A DNA stretch of 64,000 nt from contig JAEWMJ010000045.1 in the NCBI GenBank assembly GCA_023393165.1, positions 80,311-144,310 on the forward strand. Reading direction: 5' to 3'. This document shows positions 25,874 to 35,336 of the stretch, in pieces; position 1 is the first letter of the stretch, and each line of letters opens with the position of its first letter. Source of the stretch: Bacillota bacterium (lineage in GTDB: Bacteria > Bacillota > Clostridia > Christensenellales > Christensenellaceae). The notes below the pieces were generated by a model. The model was not told where the DNA came from and made no database searches. It saw only the letters and a list, made by a program, of their open reading frames with translations. The position numbers and the translations under genes are program-made.

Positions 25874-25918
25874 ATCTCAAATGCTCTCGGGCATAAGATT
25901 ATATAAGGAGGATAAAAA

Positions 25919-26959
25919 ATGAAAAAAGTATTATTCACACTGTTTGCACTGGTTATGGTTGCGGTATTTGCGTTTACTGCTTGTTCCAGTACAAGCGACA
26001 ATACCAGTCAGCCCTCTTCTGAAAGCGCGGCCGCGCAAAGCGAGGCTGCCGCATCCGAAACGGCAGCAGCTTCATCGGCCGATTCGGGAACGGAACCGGG
26101 TAAAGTTTTTAAGATTGGCGTATCCACACAGGCGTGGAAACATGAATTCTTAAAGAACTTCATCAATGCGTTTAAAGCGATTGACGAACAAATGGACAAT
26201 GTGGAACTTATTCTTGTGGACAGTGAAGACGACGTGCAAAAACAACTGGATGATGTGGACACTCTGATTGCGCAAGGCGTGGACGGCATTATACTCAATC
26301 CCCTGAGTTTTGAGGGAACGAGCGCAGCTGTGCAGGCCTGCAAAGAAGCGGGAATAACGGTTGTGGAGGCGGTTTCCTATACGCAGAATGAAGATTATGC
26401 TACTTTTGTGGGAACCGACGTTAAAGCGTCCGGCCTCATGGCGGGAAAAATGGTTGCGGATATGCTGGGCGGAAAAGGAAAAGTTTTCGAAATAGAAGGC
26501 ATCATCGGGCATACGGCGCAGATCAACAGGGGCGCGGGCATCAAGGAATCTTTGGCCGAATATCCTGATATTCAGCTGGTTGAAACGCAATGCGGCGAAT
26601 TTGATACAGATGTGGCAATGCAGGTTACAGACGCATGGCTCACCAAATATGATGAGATCGACGCAATTGTAGCGCACAACGACGGTATGGCATTAGGCGC
26701 TATGAACGCATGCATCACGGCGGGAAGAACGGATATCAAAATTGTTGGGATCGACGGTGATCTGGCTGCGTTAAACGGCATTATCGCCGGAACATATTCG
26801 GGTACCTGCGTGGACTACTGTGAAGAAGAGGCGAAACTGGCAGTGGAAGAAATGGTATCCATTTTGTCCGGAAATGCGCCCAAAGGCAAAATCATTGTGG
26901 ATTATGTACCTGTTACAACCGCTGAAGAGGCGCAGAAGTTTGTGGATCTGCGCAGCTAA
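25919..26959 (+). CDS. Sugar ABC importer substrate-binding lipoprotein
   Basis: A 346-residue protein with a lipoprotein signal (hydrophobic stretch ending FTACSS, Cys21), a Ser/Ala/Glu-rich linker (about 22-60) and a periplasmic-binding-protein type 1 fold: FKIGVSTQAWKHEF, DTLIAQGVDGIILNPLS, FVGTDVKASG and AIVAHNDGMALGAM. It is the closest partner of the RbsA/RbsC-type genes upstream. It has a strong ribosome binding site (AAGGAGG). The ligand is probably a monosaccharide or a related small polar molecule. Confidence 0.94.
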   Translation: MKKVLFTLFALVMVAVFAFTACSSTSDNTSQPSSESAAAQSEAAASETAAASSADSGTEPGKVFKIGVSTQAWKHEFLKNFINAFKAIDEQMDNVELILVDSEDDVQKQLDDVDTLIAQGVDGIILNPLSFEGTSAAVQACKEAGITVVEAVSYTQNEDYATFVGTDVKASGLMAGKMVADMLGGKGKVFEIEGIIGHTAQINRGAGIKESLAEYPDIQLVETQCGEFDTDVAMQVTDAWLTKYDEIDAIVAHNDGMALGAMNACITAGRTDIKIVGIDGDLAALNGIIAGTYSGTCVDYCEEEAKLAVEEMVSILSGNAPKGKIIVDYVPVTTAEEAQKFVDLRS

Positions 26960-26980
26960 TTGAAAAAGTAACAAAGCAAA

Positions 26981-27008
26981 ATCGTACCGCCCGACAGGGC
27001 GGTACGAT
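26981..27008 (+). other. 12-bp perfect hairpin after the binding protein gene
   Basis: ATCGTACCGCCC (26981-26992) pairs with GGGCGGTACGAT (26997-27008) around a 4-base loop. No T-run follows, so it more likely stabilises the importer mRNA or attenuates read-through into the hydrolase genes than acts as a full terminator. Confidence 0.7.
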
Positions 27009-27039
27009 AACAATGTAAAGAATGCAGGGGAGATATTAT

Positions 27040-28212
27040 ATGTCGTATTTTAGTATTGAGGAGACCCAAAAACGCGTTGAAAGCGTAAAAGAAATACTTG
27101 AAAGAAAAAAACTGGATGCCGCGCTTATTTATTATGATGAATTGAATATCGCGAACGGCTGGTATCTGACGGGATGGTGCCCCCAGTTTGAAAGCGGCGC
27201 AGTACTGGTGCCTCGCAGGGGCAAGCCGCTTTTGCTGGGCGGACCCGAAAGCGAACCGTTTGCGAAAATGAGCAGCGCAATAAAGGAGACAAGAAATTTT
27301 CCTGTTTTCATGGTACCTGACGAAGAGTACCCGAATGCTGCCATCATAGACTTTAAGAAACTGAATGATGAACTGATGGCAGGCGGTACAAAGATCAAGC
27401 GTCTTGGGTTTGTGGGCACGGCAACGATTCCGCATCTTGTTTATGAGCAGCTCAAGGCGGGATTTAACGATACGGAGTTTGTTGATATTACCGTAGATTA
27501 CGAGGCGCTGCGTATAATCAAATCACCGTGGGAAATTGAAAACATTAAGAAAGCGTTTGAAATGGCGGATAAAGCATACGACGCTATGAGAGTGAAAATA
27601 GCGCCGGATGTTTACGAATATGAAGTAGCTGCTGCGGGAGAAACAATTTGCAGATCAATGGGAGCGAACAGTTTTGCTTATACTACGATAGTCGGAAGCG
27701 GCGAGCGGGCAAACGCCGTTGTGCCTACGGCAATCAATAAAAAAATGTCGGCGGGTGAAACAGTTATGATCGGTATAGCGCCGAGATGCATGGGATATGC
27801 CGGCACATTCGGAGACAATTTGCCTGTATCCGGTTCATATACTCCGGCACAGAGGGATTGCGTGAATTATTTGCGGGAAACGATGCGTTTGACCAAATCC
27901 ATGCTCAAACCGGGCGTATCGGGAAAAGAGGTCGACGTTCCCGGCAGAAAATATTTTGAAGAAAAAGGCCTTATCCGTTATCTTGTGTGTCCGTTTGCGC
28001 ATACCATCGGCTTAATGGAAGCGGAGGCCCCCTTCTTTGGACCGAACAGCGACGACATATTAAAACCGGGTATGACCGTAATGGTGGACGTCAGCTTTTT
28101 CGGCCATCCGACGCTTTACGGCGCGCGTGTGGAAACGGGATACCTCATTACGGAAACCGGATGCGAACCCTTGTCCAAAAAGATGGATGAATATTTTATG
28201 CAGGATGCCTAA
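27040..28212 (+). CDS. M24-fold (creatinase/aminopeptidase P-like) protein
   Basis: A 390-residue protein with an N-terminal creatinase-type domain (about 1-145) and a C-terminal pita-bread fold (about 150-390). The fold shows in DYEALRIIKSPWEIENIKKAFEMAD, the segment FAHTIGLMEAEAPFF with the conserved His, and the C-terminal MVDVSFFG and VETGYLI. The stretch where metal-dependent members have D-x(10)-D reads VMIGIAPRCMGYAGTFGDN, so the first metal Asp is not present. Loss of metal ligands is known in creatinase, a metal-free C-N hydrolase, so a non-peptidase reaction is plausible. ATG 27040 is chosen for the AGGGGAGA upstream; ATG 27022 is an alternative. Confidence 0.82.
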   Translation: MSYFSIEETQKRVESVKEILERKKLDAALIYYDELNIANGWYLTGWCPQFESGAVLVPRRGKPLLLGGPESEPFAKMSSAIKETRNFPVFMVPDEEYPNAAIIDFKKLNDELMAGGTKIKRLGFVGTATIPHLVYEQLKAGFNDTEFVDITVDYEALRIIKSPWEIENIKKAFEMADKAYDAMRVKIAPDVYEYEVAAAGETICRSMGANSFAYTTIVGSGERANAVVPTAINKKMSAGETVMIGIAPRCMGYAGTFGDNLPVSGSYTPAQRDCVNYLRETMRLTKSMLKPGVSGKEVDVPGRKYFEEKGLIRYLVCPFAHTIGLMEAEAPFFGPNSDDILKPGMTVMVDVSFFGHPTLYGARVETGYLITETGCEPLSKKMDEYFMQDA

Positions 28213-28235
28213 AGGCAAATTAAGGAGGCTATGGA

Positions 28236-28595
28236 ATGATTACAGGCAAAAATGTATGGATTTTTGCGGACGGCGATCTGCCGCCGCAGGGTACTCAGGA
28301 ACCGCTTGGACATGAGGCGCTGATGGTGGTCAATTGCAATAACGAAGACGCGCATTTGAATATCACGATTTTATTTGAAGATAAGGATCCTGTAAAGGGT
28401 GTGGAACTGGTATGCCCCGCCCAAAGGATCAAATGCTACAGGTTGGATTATCCTATAGGCAAGGCGCCGTACAAAATACCTTTTGGCCAGTATGCGCTGA
28501 TGATAGAAAGCGATGTGCCTGTTGTTGCCAATTTCGGGCGCCTTGACAGAAGAGAAAATATGGCATATTATCCGGTTCAGGGATTCAGTCTGTAA
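28236..28595 (+). CDS. ASRT-like (sensory rhodopsin transducer family) protein
   Basis: A 119-residue single-domain protein resembling the Anabaena sensory rhodopsin transducer family: GKNVWIFADGDLPP near the start, GHEALMVVNCNNEDAHLNITILFED, and the C-terminal VPVVANFGRLDRREN motif. No rhodopsin gene is present. Members of this family have been proposed to be small-molecule (carbohydrate) binding domains, which fits a place inside a sugar-uptake and hydrolase operon. It follows the M24 gene by 23 bp with ribosome binding site AAGGAGG. The biochemical role is unknown. Confidence 0.75.
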   Translation: MITGKNVWIFADGDLPPQGTQEPLGHEALMVVNCNNEDAHLNITILFEDKDPVKGVELVCPAQRIKCYRLDYPIGKAPYKIPFGQYALMIESDVPVVANFGRLDRRENMAYYPVQGFSL

Positions 28596-28676
28596 GGATA
28601 GATTTAAGGACATCTGCCTGTGCGGAACCGACATGGGCAGATGGGAATGCTTTTTGTTTTAAAGGAAGTGGAATTC

Positions 28677-30119
28677 ATGGCATACCGCGTTTTTGTCAGT
28701 TCGTTTCAATGTGAATCCAATACGTTTTGTAAAACGAAAGCGGAATACCGTGATTTTGATATTGTTTATGACGCCGATGCGGCCGGGAAACTTGCCGCGG
28801 CGGAATTTTTCAGACAAAACGGGATAGATGTCGTTGGAGGCGTTTATGCGAGCGCATTGCCTTCGGGAATGGTTGGGCTTGAAGCTTTCAACAGGATATC
28901 GGATGAGATCATTGCGCGCTTATCAGGCGGGGGACGTGTGGACGGCGTTTATCTGTACCTGCATGGAGCAATGGTTGTGGAAGGCGTGGGGAGCGGTGAA
29001 GAGAATCTTATTTCGCGAATCAGACGCATTGTATCACATCGCGTTCCCATAGCCGTTGCGCTGGATTTTCATGCAAACAACACAGAGACCATGATGCGGC
29101 AGGTAAATATCATACATGGTTTCAGGACCGCGCCGCATATTGATCATGCTGAAACGGAACGGCGGGCTGCAGCCGGGCTTTTGCGCTGCCTGCGCGAAAA
29201 AGTATTGCCCGAGCCTGCTTTTGTTCGCGTCCCCGTTCTTGCCGCGGATGCGGCGGTTACATCCGGAAAGCCGCTGAAAGATATTATGCTTGCCATAAAA
29301 GAACTTGATAAAAAAAATGAATTTTATTCGGCTGCTTTTTTTAACGGGCAGCCCTGGGTAGACGAGCCTTTTATGGGGCCCTGCGCAGTCATAATGGCCG
29401 CTCCGGGCCGGAAAAAAGAGGCGGAAGAGGCCGCCGGACAATTGGCGGGCATGTATTGGAAGGGGCGCAGCGAGCTGAAACTTGGAGATGAAGCGATGCT
29501 CCCTGACGCGGCTATCTCCTTTGCTGCAGCTCAAGAAAATTCGCCTGTGTTTATCAGTGATTCCGGCGATAATACCACGGCGGGCGCGGAAGGCGAGGGA
29601 ACGCTTTTTCTTAAAATGCTGATGGAGCAAAATGTGAAAAGAAGTCTCGTTTGCGCCGTTACGGCAAAAGAGGCGGCTAGAGAATTGCTGACTAAAAAGA
29701 CCGGAGAGGCTGTTTCCGTGCGGATAGGCGAGGGACGAAAAGAAAAAAACATCGTGCCTGTACTCATCGAAGGCAGAATAAAGTCGTTTGGAGCGGTTCT
29801 TGGATGGGCGGGAGAAGAATGCGGTTTGGGAGTGGTGATCTCAAACGAAAATATGGACGTTGTGCTGACGGATGTACGCGCCGCATTCATATCGCAAAAA
29901 CACATAGAAAACATGGGCGTAAAATTATCGGATTATCATATCATTATTGTTAAGCTGGGATATTTGTTTCCGGGGTTGCGCGAAGTGGCGGCGTCTCATG
30001 TTTTTGCTCTTACGCCGGGAGCCAGTACGAATCTCTTTCAAACGCTCGATTATAAAAAGATCCGGAGGCCCGTATATCCGCTGGACAAAGAATTTGATTG
30101 GCGAGGGGGAACCGTATGA
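28677..30119 (+). CDS. M81-family metallohydrolase (MlrC-like)
   Basis: A 480-residue protein related to microcystinase MlrC/DUF1485. The start has YRVFVSSFQCESNTF; the metal-site region includes YLHGAMVVEG and ALDFHANNTETMM; the MlrC C-terminal domain runs from about residue 295 (VFISDSGDNTTAGAEGEG). Family members are zinc enzymes that open linear or modified peptides or amide bonds; most have no known substrate. ATG 28677 follows AAAGGAAG. The stop overlaps the next start (ATGA), so expression is coupled to the glycosidase. Confidence 0.88.
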   Translation: MAYRVFVSSFQCESNTFCKTKAEYRDFDIVYDADAAGKLAAAEFFRQNGIDVVGGVYASALPSGMVGLEAFNRISDEIIARLSGGGRVDGVYLYLHGAMVVEGVGSGEENLISRIRRIVSHRVPIAVALDFHANNTETMMRQVNIIHGFRTAPHIDHAETERRAAAGLLRCLREKVLPEPAFVRVPVLAADAAVTSGKPLKDIMLAIKELDKKNEFYSAAFFNGQPWVDEPFMGPCAVIMAAPGRKKEAEEAAGQLAGMYWKGRSELKLGDEAMLPDAAISFAAAQENSPVFISDSGDNTTAGAEGEGTLFLKMLMEQNVKRSLVCAVTAKEAARELLTKKTGEAVSVRIGEGRKEKNIVPVLIEGRIKSFGAVLGWAGEECGLGVVISNENMDVVLTDVRAAFISQKHIENMGVKLSDYHIIIVKLGYLFPGLREVAASHVFALTPGASTNLFQTLDYKKIRRPVYPLDKEFDWRGGTV

Positions 30120-32209
30120 AAAAAATTATGCCTATGCCTAAAAGCCAATTGTTAAAAACGGGAAAAACGAAACATTTTCAGAGGCTCTCGTTTTTGGCGG
30201 AAAAAGGCGCTGATGAAATCAAAACCCTGATTGAATGCAAAATGTGGAACTATATGGATATCGCGCTCGATTTTAACGTAATTGCACCAAAAGACGCATA
30301 CGTTGTTGTTTTATGCGAAAATCCGCATGTTCCTGCCTGTGCGGATGCCCGCCTTTATACGAAACAGGGTTATACCATTACGGTCGATACGGACGGCTGC
30401 CAGATAAGCTATGCGGAACGCGCAGGACTTGTGAATGCTTTGTCAACGCTCAAACAGCTGTTCGGCAAAGAAGACGACGGCTATAGCATGGAATGCTGCG
30501 AGATCGTAGACTGGCCTTCCGTCGAAAACCGGGCGGTTTCCAATACTTTTGCATGGTATGCCGGGTATGGAAGGCTGGGCTTTGATATGCAGCTGTGGGG
30601 ATATGATGAATGGGCGGAGTACGTCAATATATGCTCGGATTTTAAAATCAACCAGTTCAATATGTGTATGTACGGTTACTGGCCGTTTGAATTTGGTGAA
30701 TATCCCGAAACGGTATTAAAAAACATGCCGGTTCAAATATGGAATAAAGAAAGCCGCAATTGGTTGACGGTAATGTTCATTCATCCAAACCTTGAGCAGG
30801 AATTTCTTAACCGCCTGATAGAATATGCGCATTTACTGGGAATAACCTTTTATGCATACATAGGTTTGAACAGTTATAACGGAGGCTATGCAAGCGAGCA
30901 TAAAGACAAACGGATGAAGCTTCCGGCCGACAGCAGGTATGTGAATGATTTTGACAGGCTTTGTCTCAGCGATGCGGGAAACATAGAATATTTAAAGGCT
31001 GCAATGCGGCGGATAGTGCGGTTGGGATTTGACGGAATCGATTTTGAGGAAAGCGAAGAGGCGTACTGGTACTGCGGCTGCGAAGACTGCCAAAAGGCTT
31101 TTCTTCAGAACCATACGCCCGAAGAAGCGAGCCATATAGGCAATAATATTCTTCTAAAAGAACTGTATGCAGTAATCAAACGGGAAAACCCGGACTGCAA
31201 GGTAGGCGTAAGGGCATGGAGGCAGCCGCCGCTTGAAAAGCCGGCTGAATTAATACGGGAGATGACGGAAAGCGTACCGGATGATATCGGACTGTTTTGG
31301 GCGCCGGGACTCTATGTTTCTGACGGGGAATTTGTAAAATGGGCGGAGGCGTTTGGCAAACACCGCATCTGGGGCCGTGACACAGAAAGCAATGCGGTCG
31401 CCGCATGCTTCGGGAGACTGATCCGGATATTCCGTTCAAATGGCCTGCGCTGCGATGAAGAACCAAACGATCAGTTTTTGGAAGAAGATATCCGGCAGCA
31501 TACCGGTTCGGCGGCGCTGGGCGTTCAGGGGATCAACGGATACATGTTTGAATGGTATGGATTTTTCATTCACTTGTTTGCGCATGCTTTTTACGGCTGG
31601 GGGTCGCAGCTGGAACCGGAAGCGTTTTATAATTATTCCGTTGAATCCGTGTTCGGCGGGGAACTTGCGGAAGATATCCTGTACATATTGCGCAATATGT
31701 TTACCATTCATGAAAGCCAGCTGAAAATATTCCCGACCGAGTTTCCGTTTGCGCGCAACAAAGTGGAAATGCGGGATATGCCAAGAATAAAGCAGGCAAT
31801 AGACGAATGGCCCGGGTTGATGGAAAAGATAGAGAGGGTACAAAAAGCGCTGGCGGCTGATGAAAAGCTGCGCGTATATGAACCGCATTTTGAAAAAATA
31901 CGGATAGCCGCCAAAAGAAACAGGGTAATTTATGACCTGGCGCTTGCTTCCGTTACCTTTGATTGTGCAAAAACAAAGGAGGAAAGGGAAAAAAGCCTTA
32001 AGGAAATGCTTAAATATAATGAGATGGATTTTGAGATCGTAAAAAATCATTATTTTGATGTTAATCCGGTGGACAGAACCGGGACCAAATCGTGCATGAT
32101 CCCCTGCCATGAATTACGGCGGGTCATTCAAAACGAACTGGACCCGGATCATAAAGATGAAACGCCTGTATATCTTGGGGTGGAGGCGCTTGGCTGGCTT
32201 TGGCTGTAG
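30116..32209 (+). CDS. Glycoside hydrolase, GH20-like
   Basis: A 697-residue cytoplasmic protein (no signal peptide). An N-terminal GH20b/GH67-type alpha-beta domain (about 60-130, with QGYTITVDTDGCQISYAERAGLVNALSTLKQL) precedes a TIM-barrel (about 140-450). WPSVENRAVSNTF marks the start of the barrel, and the candidate acidic residues are in GFDGIDFEESEE. The C-terminal 200 residues are helical. It likely acts on a hexosaminide or uronide brought in by the importer. ATG 30116 overlaps the M81 stop by 4 bp. The exact GH family should be settled by profile search. Confidence 0.75.
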   Translation: MKKIMPMPKSQLLKTGKTKHFQRLSFLAEKGADEIKTLIECKMWNYMDIALDFNVIAPKDAYVVVLCENPHVPACADARLYTKQGYTITVDTDGCQISYAERAGLVNALSTLKQLFGKEDDGYSMECCEIVDWPSVENRAVSNTFAWYAGYGRLGFDMQLWGYDEWAEYVNICSDFKINQFNMCMYGYWPFEFGEYPETVLKNMPVQIWNKESRNWLTVMFIHPNLEQEFLNRLIEYAHLLGITFYAYIGLNSYNGGYASEHKDKRMKLPADSRYVNDFDRLCLSDAGNIEYLKAAMRRIVRLGFDGIDFEESEEAYWYCGCEDCQKAFLQNHTPEEASHIGNNILLKELYAVIKRENPDCKVGVRAWRQPPLEKPAELIREMTESVPDDIGLFWAPGLYVSDGEFVKWAEAFGKHRIWGRDTESNAVAACFGRLIRIFRSNGLRCDEEPNDQFLEEDIRQHTGSAALGVQGINGYMFEWYGFFIHLFAHAFYGWGSQLEPEAFYNYSVESVFGGELAEDILYILRNMFTIHESQLKIFPTEFPFARNKVEMRDMPRIKQAIDEWPGLMEKIERVQKALAADEKLRVYEPHFEKIRIAAKRNRVIYDLALASVTFDCAKTKEEREKSLKEMLKYNEMDFEIVKNHYFDVNPVDRTGTKSCMIPCHELRRVIQNELDPDHKDETPVYLGVEALGWLWL

Positions 32210-32220
32210 GAGAATTCAAA

Positions 32221-33117
32221 ATGAAAGACAATTTGTATGTTCTGTTTGGTATTGATATGGAAACGGATGTGGGGAGTTTTACGCCCTTTTATGAAGGCGT
32301 AAAGAACGGTACGCCCAGGCTGCTTGAATTGTTTGACAAAAAAGGCATTTCGGGAACCTTCTATTTTACCGGAAGCTGCGCCAGGGAAAATCCAAGGGTT
32401 GTGGAAATGATACGGGACGGCGTCAATGAAGTGGGATGCCATTCGCTTTTTCACGAAACAGTGGGCGACCAGCTGTTTCCGATACCAGGCGAAAAACCCC
32501 TGCTTCCTGAAGAAGTGCCTTTTAGAATCGGAAAAGCCACCGAATGGGTAGAGGAAGTGTTGGGGTACAGGCCCGAAGCGTTCCGCTGTCCGCGCCTTTG
32601 GGGTTCGACTGCCGTTGTGAACGCTCTTGAATCACTGGGTTACAAAACGGACGCATCCTATCCCATGTATTACTACAGGGAACGGTTTGTTCCCTACCAT
32701 CCGTCAAAAGAAGACTGGACAAAGGAAGGGGGCCTTAACCTTCTTGAAATCCCGAATTTTGCTGATATGGCTATGCAAAGCAAAGATCCGGGATTGGAAA
32801 GAGACAGGGACCAGTGGCCACTGTTCAGAACAAAAGGCGCGGCGGTGCTGATGAAGCATATTCATAATTATATAGATTTTGTATCGAAAAAAGGGCTTCA
32901 GGCCGTATTGTGTTTTTATTTTCATCCCTGGGAGTTTATTCCCTGCCAAAAAACATATCGCTACGGCGAATCTGCCGTAACGCCCAAGCGCTTTATTACA
33001 AAAGGATGCGGTAGTAAAGCGTTGGCCGAGATGTCTTCCCTGATAGACAGCTTGAAAGATCTGGGCGGAGAGTTTGTGCGCGCGAAAGATCTCGGGGAAA
33101 TATACGCCGAAAAGTAG
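32221..33117 (+). CDS. Polysaccharide deacetylase (NodB homology) family protein
   Basis: A 298-residue enzyme with the NodB pattern: metal Asp in FGIDMETDVG, the H-S-x-x-H metal pair in GCHSLFHETVGDQ and a motif-3-like RCPRLWGS. It belongs to the intracellular, divergent group, with no signal peptide. Such enzymes remove N- or O-acetyl groups or, in the PuuE branch, hydrolyse allantoin-type amides. ATG 32221 is 11 bp after the glycosidase stop, and the gene is followed by a terminator, so it closes the operon. Deacetylation of an acetylated amino sugar would fit its neighbours (inference). Confidence 0.85.
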   Translation: MKDNLYVLFGIDMETDVGSFTPFYEGVKNGTPRLLELFDKKGISGTFYFTGSCARENPRVVEMIRDGVNEVGCHSLFHETVGDQLFPIPGEKPLLPEEVPFRIGKATEWVEEVLGYRPEAFRCPRLWGSTAVVNALESLGYKTDASYPMYYYRERFVPYHPSKEDWTKEGGLNLLEIPNFADMAMQSKDPGLERDRDQWPLFRTKGAAVLMKHIHNYIDFVSKKGLQAVLCFYFHPWEFIPCQKTYRYGESAVTPKRFITKGCGSKALAEMSSLIDSLKDLGGEFVRAKDLGEIYAEK

Positions 33118-33164
33118 CAATATTTGATTTTAGGTCATTTGTTCTTCCATCACTATTTTTTTAA

Positions 33165-33195
33165 GACAAGCTCCTGCGGGAGCTTGTCACTTTTT
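33165..33195 (+). terminator. Rho-independent terminator of the hydrolase operon
   Basis: Stem GACAAGCTC (33165-33173) / GAGCTTGTC (33180-33188) followed by five T residues at 33191-33195. Confidence 0.88.
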
Positions 33196-33283
33196 GCCAT
33201 AATATTTAATTTTATGTTTTTTTATTCAGGATAATATTATATAATAAAAAAATGGATAGGGACAAGAATTCAGGAGGATGCGG

Positions 33284-34468
33284 ATGTTTTACAAAGTTTT
33301 AAAACTGATCGGCAGTTTTTGGTTCGTGCCGCTGCCTGAAAAATTCCGGACTGAATTCAAAACAGAAACGATTGCAATGAATGTTTCAAGGGTTAAAACC
33401 ACCGCGGTTACCTTTATAATACTTGAAGCAATTATTATTGCCGCCACCATTATTTTTAAAAAAGAATCCGCCCTTGAGCCTCCCCGCGTGTATTATTTAT
33501 CCATGTATGTTTTGTTGATCATAGCAATGATCGTCTTTTTGTCGGTGTTTTCCGTGCTGAAGAAAAATATCTCCGCAAACGGGAGGGTTCTTGCCTGGGG
33601 GATCGCTTTTTCGGCCTTTATATTGTTATGGTGTGCAGGGATATCCCTGTTGGATCAAAAATCGTCAGGACAGATTATTGTTTACGCGATTGCGGTCATA
33701 GCCGTTTCCGTTGTTCCCGTCTTTGAGCCGGTTGTTCTATCGGCCATTTACCTCTCTGTGCAGGTAGTGTTTTTAATTCTGCTGCCAAGCTTTAATCAGA
33801 CGGGCGTAATGCCCTTTGGAAATACGTTCAACAGCACTCTCATTATTATATTATCGGTCATTATATCGCGCATGAGGTATCAGAGCCTGATCCGGGATTT
33901 TATAAACAAAAAAACGATACAGGAAAAAAACGAGGAATTGGTCAGGGTAAACCGGGAATTGGAAGTGCTTTCCCGTACGGACGCTTTAACCGGAGTCTTT
34001 AACCGTCTGGTTTTTGACAAATCGATCCATCTGGAATGGAACCGCTGCAAGCGGCATGCGATACCCCTGTCATTGCTGATGATAGATGCTGATTTTTTTA
34101 AGAAGTTTAACGATAACTATGGACATCAGGCGGGGGACGAGGGAATCCGCCTGATCGCGAAAATATTGGCGGCCAGCGCAAAACGCTCGGCGGATGTGGT
34201 AACGCGGTATGGCGGGGATGAATTTGCAGTGATACTGCCCCATATGAATAAGGAAGCCGCGCTTGAGCTTGCCAGGCAAATAAGAGACAGGGTTCTCGGC
34301 CTGAAGATCCCGAACGCATATTCCACCTGCTCGGAATACCTGACCGTCAGCATTGGCGTGCACTCAATTATTCCCCATGACGAAATATCCGTGAACGATT
34401 TTATCCGGAATACGGATATAGCGCTTTACGAAGCGAAAAAAGAACGAAACGCAATTTTGGCGCAATAA
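33284..34468 (+). CDS. Membrane-bound diguanylate cyclase (GGDEF)
   Basis: Makes the second messenger cyclic di-GMP from GTP. About six hydrophobic segments lie in residues 30-205, then a short coiled linker (KTIQEKNEELVRVNRELEVL) and the GGDEF domain with intact active-site motif RYGGDEF. An inhibitory I-site RSAD stands exactly five residues before it, so product feedback inhibition is expected. ATG 33284 is chosen because AGGAGG (33272-33277) is 6 bp upstream; ATG 33278 is too close. It is followed at 17 bp by a lipoprotein gene. Confidence 0.93.
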   Translation: MFYKVLKLIGSFWFVPLPEKFRTEFKTETIAMNVSRVKTTAVTFIILEAIIIAATIIFKKESALEPPRVYYLSMYVLLIIAMIVFLSVFSVLKKNISANGRVLAWGIAFSAFILLWCAGISLLDQKSSGQIIVYAIAVIAVSVVPVFEPVVLSAIYLSVQVVFLILLPSFNQTGVMPFGNTFNSTLIIILSVIISRMRYQSLIRDFINKKTIQEKNEELVRVNRELEVLSRTDALTGVFNRLVFDKSIHLEWNRCKRHAIPLSLLMIDADFFKKFNDNYGHQAGDEGIRLIAKILAASAKRSADVVTRYGGDEFAVILPHMNKEAALELARQIRDRVLGLKIPNAYSTCSEYLTVSIGVHSIIPHDEISVNDFIRNTDIALYEAKKERNAILAQ

Positions 34469-34485
34469 AATAAGGCGGGCGTATT

Positions 34486-35253
34486 ATGAAAAAAGTGGTA
34501 TTGTCTCTATCCATGTGTGTATTATGCGGATTTATTTTATTCGGCTGCTCTTTTGGAGATCTGATTGCCGCAAGCGAAAATATCGCCAAAAACTATCAAC
34601 GGAACGAACCGATTGTCGAACCGGAATTAAGCGCCCCAGGATACGAAATCGATCCGCTGGGGTTGCTGGAGATGGCTTTCGGAAAGGATATCAACATGTA
34701 TACCGGAACGCTGGCGGAGGATGCTGATTACAGCGTATACAATATGGATAATTATATAGAATATGATTTCTTTGACAAAGAATTCGAATATATGGGGGAG
34801 AGCTTTTATACGTATTATAATTTATGTACTCCGGTTGATTCGGATGCAATAGATACCGTTGAATATGAAATTTATGCGGACGGAACAGATACCGGTATAT
34901 TTTTAAACGACTATATAGGGTTTTATGATACGCTGTGCCATGAATTCGGTGAAAGGAATATATACGAAGTTTCATATATGGAACTAGACGATTCGTTTGA
35001 GGATGCGGTTTATTCCGACTTTGAAACATTATGCTCAAAAATTTCGGCATTTGACAATGGAGCATACTATATCTGCTGGGACAACCCCCAGTATCAGATT
35101 ATTTACCAGGTGGTCGTGGACGATCAGAGTACACTTTCGAATAACCATAGATTTTTTGACGCCTATCTGACTTTTATTTTAAACGGCTACGATTCCGCAG
35201 ACTACTTAAACGGCGATCCGATGGATAATATCGGTTCCTTAGCATTGCATTAG
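34486..35253 (+). CDS. Uncharacterised lipoprotein
   Basis: A 255-residue protein with a lipoprotein signal: hydrophobic residues 5-20 ending LFGC (Cys21). The mature part is acidic and rich in Tyr and Asp (DYSVYNMDNYIEYDFF and similar). I do not recognise a family. It shares a transcript direction and short gap with the diguanylate cyclase, so it could be an extracytoplasmic partner of that sensor, but this is only positional. Confidence 0.75.
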   Translation: MKKVVLSLSMCVLCGFILFGCSFGDLIAASENIAKNYQRNEPIVEPELSAPGYEIDPLGLLEMAFGKDINMYTGTLAEDADYSVYNMDNYIEYDFFDKEFEYMGESFYTYYNLCTPVDSDAIDTVEYEIYADGTDTGIFLNDYIGFYDTLCHEFGERNIYEVSYMELDDSFEDAVYSDFETLCSKISAFDNGAYYICWDNPQYQIIYQVVVDDQSTLSNNHRFFDAYLTFILNGYDSADYLNGDPMDNIGSLALH

Positions 35254-35336
35254 AGAAACATCCAATGAGATCCTTTTTTCGACGGAGTATTCTTTTTGTT
35301 TTTTAAAATATACTATTATATTGTTTTGTGCATGGA

